Assembly (NCBI GenBank): GCA_903813345.2
Contig: CAIIXF020000012.1
Location: 6,263,001 to 6,327,000 of the forward strand
Length of the DNA stretch: 64,000 nt
Reading direction: 5' to 3'
Source: Owenia fusiformis
Taxonomy: Eukaryota; Annelida; Polychaeta; Sabellida; Oweniidae
The notes beneath the pieces were generated by a model that was not told the origin of the DNA, ran no database searches, and worked only from the letters and a program-made list of their open reading frames with translations. Position numbers and translations under genes: made by a program. Shown here one piece after another: positions 58,640 through 64,000 of this stretch (its first letter is position 1; each line of letters begins with the position of its first letter).

Positions 58640-58740
58640 TGTGACAGCACTGGGATTCCGTCTCCTTATTGTTTCCGTAAATGTAGGTGGACATTTGAAT
58701 TTTTAGTTCTGCACTGCTTGCTACGTCCGTTTAATCAACA
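58640..58740 (-). pseudogene. TSP1 pseudo-exon related to gene C exon 9
   Basis: The minus strand aligns with the second half of exon 9: both have AGAACTA, a GGTCC/TGTCC..CCA..AT stretch, and GAGACGGAATCC followed by GCTGT.ACA.C.TCTT.CAGTG. In-frame stops (TAA) and gaps break it, and the first half is cut off next to the fold-back element at 58751. Confidence 0.65.
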
Positions 58741-58750
58741 TAAATCTAAC

Positions 58751-59080
58751 CCCCCCTATCACACCAAACTAGTTCTTACCCGTTATTACCAATCCTACGT
58801 GTGATTTAGAATTTTGAATCGATTCAAAATCGATGGCGACCATACTGTTCTGTAATCAGGCCATGATGACCTTCTAGACTAAGGGACGCTGCACACCGAC
58901 AGGTGCGACCTGAACGAACTGCGAATGAGATGGACGTATTGAAGACTGTTTATGAACGAAGCAGCTAATCATTTTAGACATATTTCCCGACCACAGCCAG
59001 AGTGAGCCCGTTTTACGACGTTTTCGTAGGACTGGCAAGAACGGGTAAGAACTAGTTTGGTGTGATAGGGGGGGGGGGGG
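58751..59080. mobile_element. Inverted-repeat element, CTATCACACCAAACTAG ends
   Basis: CCCCCCTATCACACCAAACT on the left and its inverse AGTTTGGTGTGATAGGGG on the right, 330 bp apart. No coding content. Confidence 0.85.
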
Positions 59081-59184
59081 TAGATAACTAAAATGGTTAC
59101 CAGGCAACGTTTTCGTTCAGTTTGATTCTGTATATTTAATTAGAACACGGACATTGCGACGGTTGAGTTTGTGTCCTTGCTTAC

Positions 59185-59992
59185 CCTACTATCACACCAA
59201 ACTAGTTCTCACTACGTTCTCGAAAACGGGCTTCAACTGTGTACGAACGGACTGGACCTACTAAGAACCGTTTGGGATCTATTTACAAACTTCATCGAAC
59301 GTACTCGAACGGGTAGGTCCTCTAGAACTTAGACAATGCTCAAAATGTTCTCGTGGTCGTCACGTTCTACAATTAGAACGAATGACAACGTACTAACGAC
59401 GAGCTGGACATACTACAAACGGAACCGTCGTACTTCAATCCTACTAGGGACGTTTTAACAACGAGTTGAACTGTCTGAGGACGTGTTGAGAACGAGGTAG
59501 AACTAATTGCAAACGTGTTTAAACTGATTAAGAACGTATTTAACACTGTTTATGAACGAGTTAGCAAAAATATAGCTATCACACCAAACAAGTTGCCACT
59601 GCGTTCTTCAAAACTGGTTTTAAACTGTGTGCGAACGGAATGAACGTAGCTGCAACTTTCGAAGGTCTATTTACGAACTTTATGAACGTTCTCAGACGGA
59701 AATGTGATTTTAGAATTTTAAATCGATTCAAAATTCGATGGCGACCATACCGTTCTGTAATAAGGTCATGTTGACCTTCTAGACTAAGGGACGCGTTCTA
59801 CTACGTTGCACACCGACGTGGTCCGACCTGAATGAACTGCGAACGAGATGGACGTATTGAAGACTGTTTAAGAACAAAGAAGCCAATTATTTCAGACATA
59901 TTTCCCGATCACAGCCAGATTAAGCCCGTTTTACGACGTTTTCGTAGGACTGGTAAGAACGAGTAAGAAGTAGTTTGGTGTGATAGGGGGGT
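59185..59992. mobile_element. Second CTATCACACC-type element (composite)
   Basis: Starts CTATCACACCAAACTAG and ends AGTTTGGTGTGATAGGGG. A third end-like motif at about 59575 suggests two fused elements. The right third matches the interior of the 58.75-kb copy. Confidence 0.8.
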
Positions 59993-62621
59993 TACCGACA
60001 TGTCAAGTACATGCCGTGTGTTCAGCGAAACACTCAGTGGGCCATGGACCAAAGACCATGCCGAATATGGAGACAAAACAGAACTGTGAGAGCATATGGT
60101 AGGTTTCATATTACATGCTGATATTAATTATATTATTCACAATTCAAAAGACATATTTCTTAACGTCGGGGAAATTAAAAACTACAAATATAAAACGTTT
60201 CTGTCTGCACTGAAAGACAACCAAACCACTAGCTATTTGTATGTACCTCTAAATATGACGGTATGTCTCTTAGTACCAAACACACTCATTCAAAAGTAAA
60301 TCTTTGCTTCCATTTAACCACTTTGTTAATCTTCTTCAAACTTGATGAAACTTCATATCATAGGGGAGAGCGGGGTAAGATGGAACGCGGGATAAGACGG
60401 AACGATGGCTTTTTATTAAAGTATGAGCTGCAGCCGACAATAAAATGGTGGTTGAACAGAAAGATCACTTGATATATTTAAAAAAAGTTTACTTCAGTAA
60501 CCTCTTTTGAAAAAATATTCAATAAAAATGCTAATGTTGAGGTGAACGTATAGCTTCATGGTGATAATATAGGTGTTCATTTTATTCAATAGAAACTTTA
60601 ATCGCCAGAACTATACAGGATCTCCGAAAGGAGGATTGGCTCCCAGGATCGAAACTCGATATTTTCCAACAATGACATTTCTTGAAATTATAATCGACTA
60701 AAAATTCAAAATAAAAAATTCAAAATATTCTTACCAATATCTCGATCATTTTTTGATTTGGAATTGTTCGTTAGGCAATAAGACCAAAATTCACGATTCA
60801 AATGTTAAAGTGAACAAAATGGCGGCTGTTTGACTTTTGTTTGAATTTTGTATCACGACATACTTTATATGGAACAAAGTATCGATGTTGCACTCTGGGA
60901 GTCAGTTCTCTTCGTTCTCTTCGAGATATCCATGTACTCACGGGGCCCCATATTCAACCATAGACTAAGACGATAAGCAATATTGATCCATTGAATCGAA
61001 TTAACTGTGTCCAATTATCATTCATATTAAGCAGAAAATGTGATTTTTGGCTCTGTAAATATCTGCCGGGTTTTGTATTTTTGTTCATTTTAAAAATGGT
61101 ACTTACATGTGTTTCGTTTAGAAAATGAAAAATACTTAACGTCCTTTCAGTTTCAAATATGCCAAACACCGTAATGCGATGAAACATTTAAACTCTTCAT
61201 AATATATCTTATACACTAGAAAACTATAAGTCGATTATTTTAGTTTATCAGTTTTATTGCTAAATTAATTGCATCACGTTGAATAAGAAGTATCCTGATT
61301 TTCTAGAAAATAGTCAATATGTATATGTGGATGAAACACATGATGGTTCTCAACAAACATATAGCACGACAAATTACAAAACCTTTAGTATATATCATAC
61401 CGTTAATATTGTTTTTGAAAAAACATTATTCAGTTTTATCGAGTAGGGAGCAACAAAATATTACGTTGAAAATAACTACAACAACTAACTTATCGATCCC
61501 TGTGAGATATCAAGACCTTGTTGTGGTATTTAGGTTTGCGATTGGACAAACGCATCACGTGATCAGGCCCCCTTATTCTGTTCTTTGTTATGTACATTAG
61601 GCAGAAAACGTATTTGATATTATATCATCCATGATACAAATACGTGCCGTAATGTTCGTGAGATACCCGAGATAATCTCATTTTTTGTAAATGTGTGATT
61701 CAGACTTATTTTAGATAGTTGCTATGATCTCAGGTCAGTGGTTTTTATTTCATTACGTATCTATTTTGCTACCACTGTAACAGATAAACACTGTATTTTA
61801 GTATGCCCGCGTTGCTAGTTTATTGCGTAATGTTTTAATGAGGTTTATCCCTAAAAGGGTATCACGTAAAAGAACAACAAACCCCGCAATGCTCATTACA
61901 TGCTCATGTGTTTTCAACATCTCGGTTTATTGCAATTGGACTCATGTGGTGTACTAGCAACAAGCCGGCGCGGTTGATACATGCGAGCAAGGCTGCCACA
62001 GCGTAATTAGAGAGCTTTCGATATAAGTGTTCAGCAAAACCTAGAACTGCAACTTTTATTTATATTTTAAATGACGTTAACACCACTAGGGAGGAAGGTT
62101 TCTCAAATAAAGAAACCAGCAAAGTATATTTCATGAGAACATTTTTCCTCGTTTTCTAATTGAGGGAATTGATTTCTGTGAATATCATAGCAATAGCAGA
62201 ATTAATTTCTAGTTATAATCATATTTTGAAACCGAACTCACGAACTACATACTTGCCAAATATTTTGTTGTGATTTGAATGATGGAGGCACCCTATCTTC
62301 GTTTTCAGAGTTCCTCCCCAGTGCTATACTTGACTTGTACACGTACAGGTTTGCGTTTACGTATTCCAAATAACTTATATCGAAAGCTCGCTATTAGCAG
62401 TTTAATTGGATGAACTGCTTTTGTTGAAAACGTGTGAAAACGTGTAACTTGCTCCGCATAGGCTCATTTTTCTTTTTCGTGATATTTTGAGGGAAAAATC
62501 ATTATATATTATGCAATGTACTTGCCCACGGTCAGTTCAAAAACGCAGTCTAAATATTGCATATTACATATTTCTATTCACCAAAAGTAGCTTTGAAAGT
62601 TACGTCATTCAAATAAGTAGG

Positions 62622-63050
62622 TAAATATAGGTCAAGTTGTCAAGATTTACAAGAAATTTGTGGGTATATAGGTCAAGTTGTCAAGAATCTCAAGTCATAA
62701 GTGGGCAGAAAGGTCAAGTTGCCGAGCTGCTCAAATAATTTGTGGATGAATTTGATAAATATGTCAATTTGTCAAATTTTTCAATTAATTGGTGGGCAAA
62801 TAGGTCAAGCAAGTAATCGATGGATAATGGTTCAAATAGTTATTGAAGTAATTGGTGGGCAAATAGGTCGAGTTATCAAGTTATGCAAGTGATTGTTGAT
62901 AAATAGGTTAAGTTGTCAAGTTATGCAGGTGATTGATGGATAAATAGGTCAATCAAGTTGTCAAATTATGCAAGTGATTGGTGGGTAAATAGGTCAAGTT
63001 GTCAGGTTATGCAAGTGATTTGTTGGTAAATAGGTCGATTTGATAATTGT
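62622..63050. repeat. 40-43 bp minisatellite
   Basis: About ten imperfect units of AAATAGGTCAAGTTGTCAAG followed by TTATGCAAGTGATTGGTGG. It sits just downstream of the gene D poly(A) region. Confidence 0.88.
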
Positions 63051-63123
63051 CTGCATCAAACACGTCTGTGTACTCGTATGTGAACAATTGGAAAACAACA
63101 AAGGTTATGCTGCTGAATATATA

Positions 63124-63129
63124 TTTATT
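63124..63129 (-). terminator. Probable poly(A) signal of gene D
   Basis: AATAAA within TTTAAATAAATATATATTCA, matching the gene C site. Surrounding sequence (for example ATGTAGCGCTACAT) is also conserved between the two. Confidence 0.7.
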
Positions 63130-63691
63130 TAAACATATAAAGACTATATGTAGCGCTACATATAAGAGAATGAAATCAAATATGTTGAGAATTATCCATG
63201 TAGTAGCCTAGTTTGTCATCGTTTTGTAGATATCTACACCAATGCTAAAATTAAGACAAAAATTGTAAAAACACGGGGATTGAATTTGATAATCCATATC
63301 GTTTTTATTTTGATAAATCATCAGTATGTCATGATTTTCATCGTTATTATATATTTTGAACTACCTGGTTATCAAATAAAGAAGTCAAAATGACGAAATT
63401 GTTCAGATTACGCAAACATTTGTTCACGCAATATTTTTAAATACAGGGTAACCAGAAAAATGTGAAGAAAAAATGTGCGCAAAACCATAGTCACGTTAAC
63501 AGTAACATAATTATATTATAATATATCCAAATCTCCAAGTTGTATATGCTATGCAATTAGATCCTTGCAATGCATTATCTACACACAAAAATCAATGAAG
63601 ATTTGTTCATAATCGAGAAAGTTATTCCAAAACTGGAATGTCCTGTTTTTGGGCCACCCTGCAAGAGGCCTTATACTCACTGCAGCTTTTG

Positions 63692-63801
63692 TTATTCACC
63701 AGGCGCCATTCTGCAAAGGGGGCAGCAACTCCCAGCTAAAGGTGAGGAACCATATGGACATGGGGAACAATGTGCTTCTCGACAATCGGGTTTCGGGGGC
63801 C
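63692..63801 (-). CDS. Gene D last exon: CC-rich tail, stop
   Basis: Acceptor TTTAG, then GPPKPDCREAHCSPCPYG, AGSCCPLC and MAPGE-stop (TAA at 63694-63692). It matches gene C exon 14 in phase, length class and Cys spacing (C-x4-C-x2-C...CC-x2-C). The remaining exons must lie beyond 64000, since none is seen at 63802-64000. Confidence 0.8.
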
Positions 63802-64000
63802 CTAAATAAGTTTAAGATGGGTTTACGCTCTTCTTTGAGTACCTGTGCAAGATCTCTCATTTTTGATAAGCTTTTAATAATTCTTCTGGACGATATCACA
63901 CAGTACGAGTACAAGAAAGTTCTTCTCATATGACTGTATTATGGCATATTTTCAGTTTTCAACAAAAACTTAGTGAAAAAACGAAAAAACCTTAAAACTT

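Larger units (their letters stand above)
56395..63691. other. Intergenic region between genes C and D
   Basis: Holds, from the left: the gene C upstream region, a LINE remnant (57.2-58.6 kb), a TSP1 pseudo-exon (58.64-58.74 kb), two inverted-repeat elements (58.75-59.99 kb), about 2.6 kb with no feature seen, a minisatellite (62.6-63.05 kb) and the 3' untranslated region of gene D. Confidence 0.6.

Noticed and set aside
1-64000. CRISPR arrays, bacterial operons or a viral genome
   Set aside because: No direct-repeat/spacer pattern, no dense gene packing and clear spliced metazoan-type exons instead.

Overview
The window looks like AT-rich nuclear DNA from an animal, probably a marine invertebrate (the phylum is not resolvable from sequence alone). 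Support: coding sequence sits in short exons with GT/AG borders, introns are loaded with hAT, mariner, LINE and fold-back elements, and there are no bacterial-type operons. All recognisable host genes lie on the minus strand and encode secreted, cysteine-rich proteins built from thrombospondin type-1 repeats (TSP1/TSR), most as one exon per module.

Four related genes stand head to tail. Gene A (12 exons seen, start codon at 13019, running off the left edge), gene B (20 exons, 39979 to stop at 17739, 1214 aa), gene C (14 exons, 56394 to stop at 42110, 789 aa) and gene D (only its last exon, 63692-63801; the rest lies right of the window). I assembled these by hand from domain homology, splice borders and phase. 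Each join is in frame, and the B and C reading frames close exactly. A and B are close paralogues, exon for exon over their first 12 exons and including about 400 bp upstream. C is a more distant paralogue with the same start (signal peptide, then paired Cx3C hairpin exons) but a different body. D shares C's last exon and 3' untranslated region.

Protein plan: signal peptide; two small exons with C-x3-C...C-x3-C hairpin motifs; one or more copies of a six-cysteine module that I do not recognise (starts CPP.GD.RYG or CPPPPHW, contains CC, ends C.C); a proline-rich linker; then long arrays of TSP1 repeats, some with a long insert carrying a furin-like R-x-R-R site. Almost every internal exon is phase 1-1, so modules can be duplicated, lost or skipped without breaking frame. 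The sequence shows this has happened: a three-exon cassette is duplicated in B, a two-exon cassette is present three times in C, and fossil exon pieces remain at 47.5 kb and 58.7 kb.

Layout: 1-581 no exon; 582-13019 gene A with an 88-bp minisatellite over one splice acceptor, an 800-bp hAT element with perfect 8-bp target duplications, and a LINE remnant in intron 1; 13020-17738 intergenic with two inverted-repeat elements; 17739-39979 gene B, with a 2.8-kb long-TIR element inserted in a LINE (27.1-29.9 kb) and large fold-back elements (33.9-35.3 and 39.3-39.8 kb); 39980-42109 short intergenic; 42110-56394 gene C, its introns 1-2 packed with fold-back elements that carry a TATA box and a short open frame; 56395-63691 intergenic with a LINE reverse-transcriptase remnant, a TSP1 pseudo-exon, fold-back elements and a minisatellite; 63692-63801 end of gene D.
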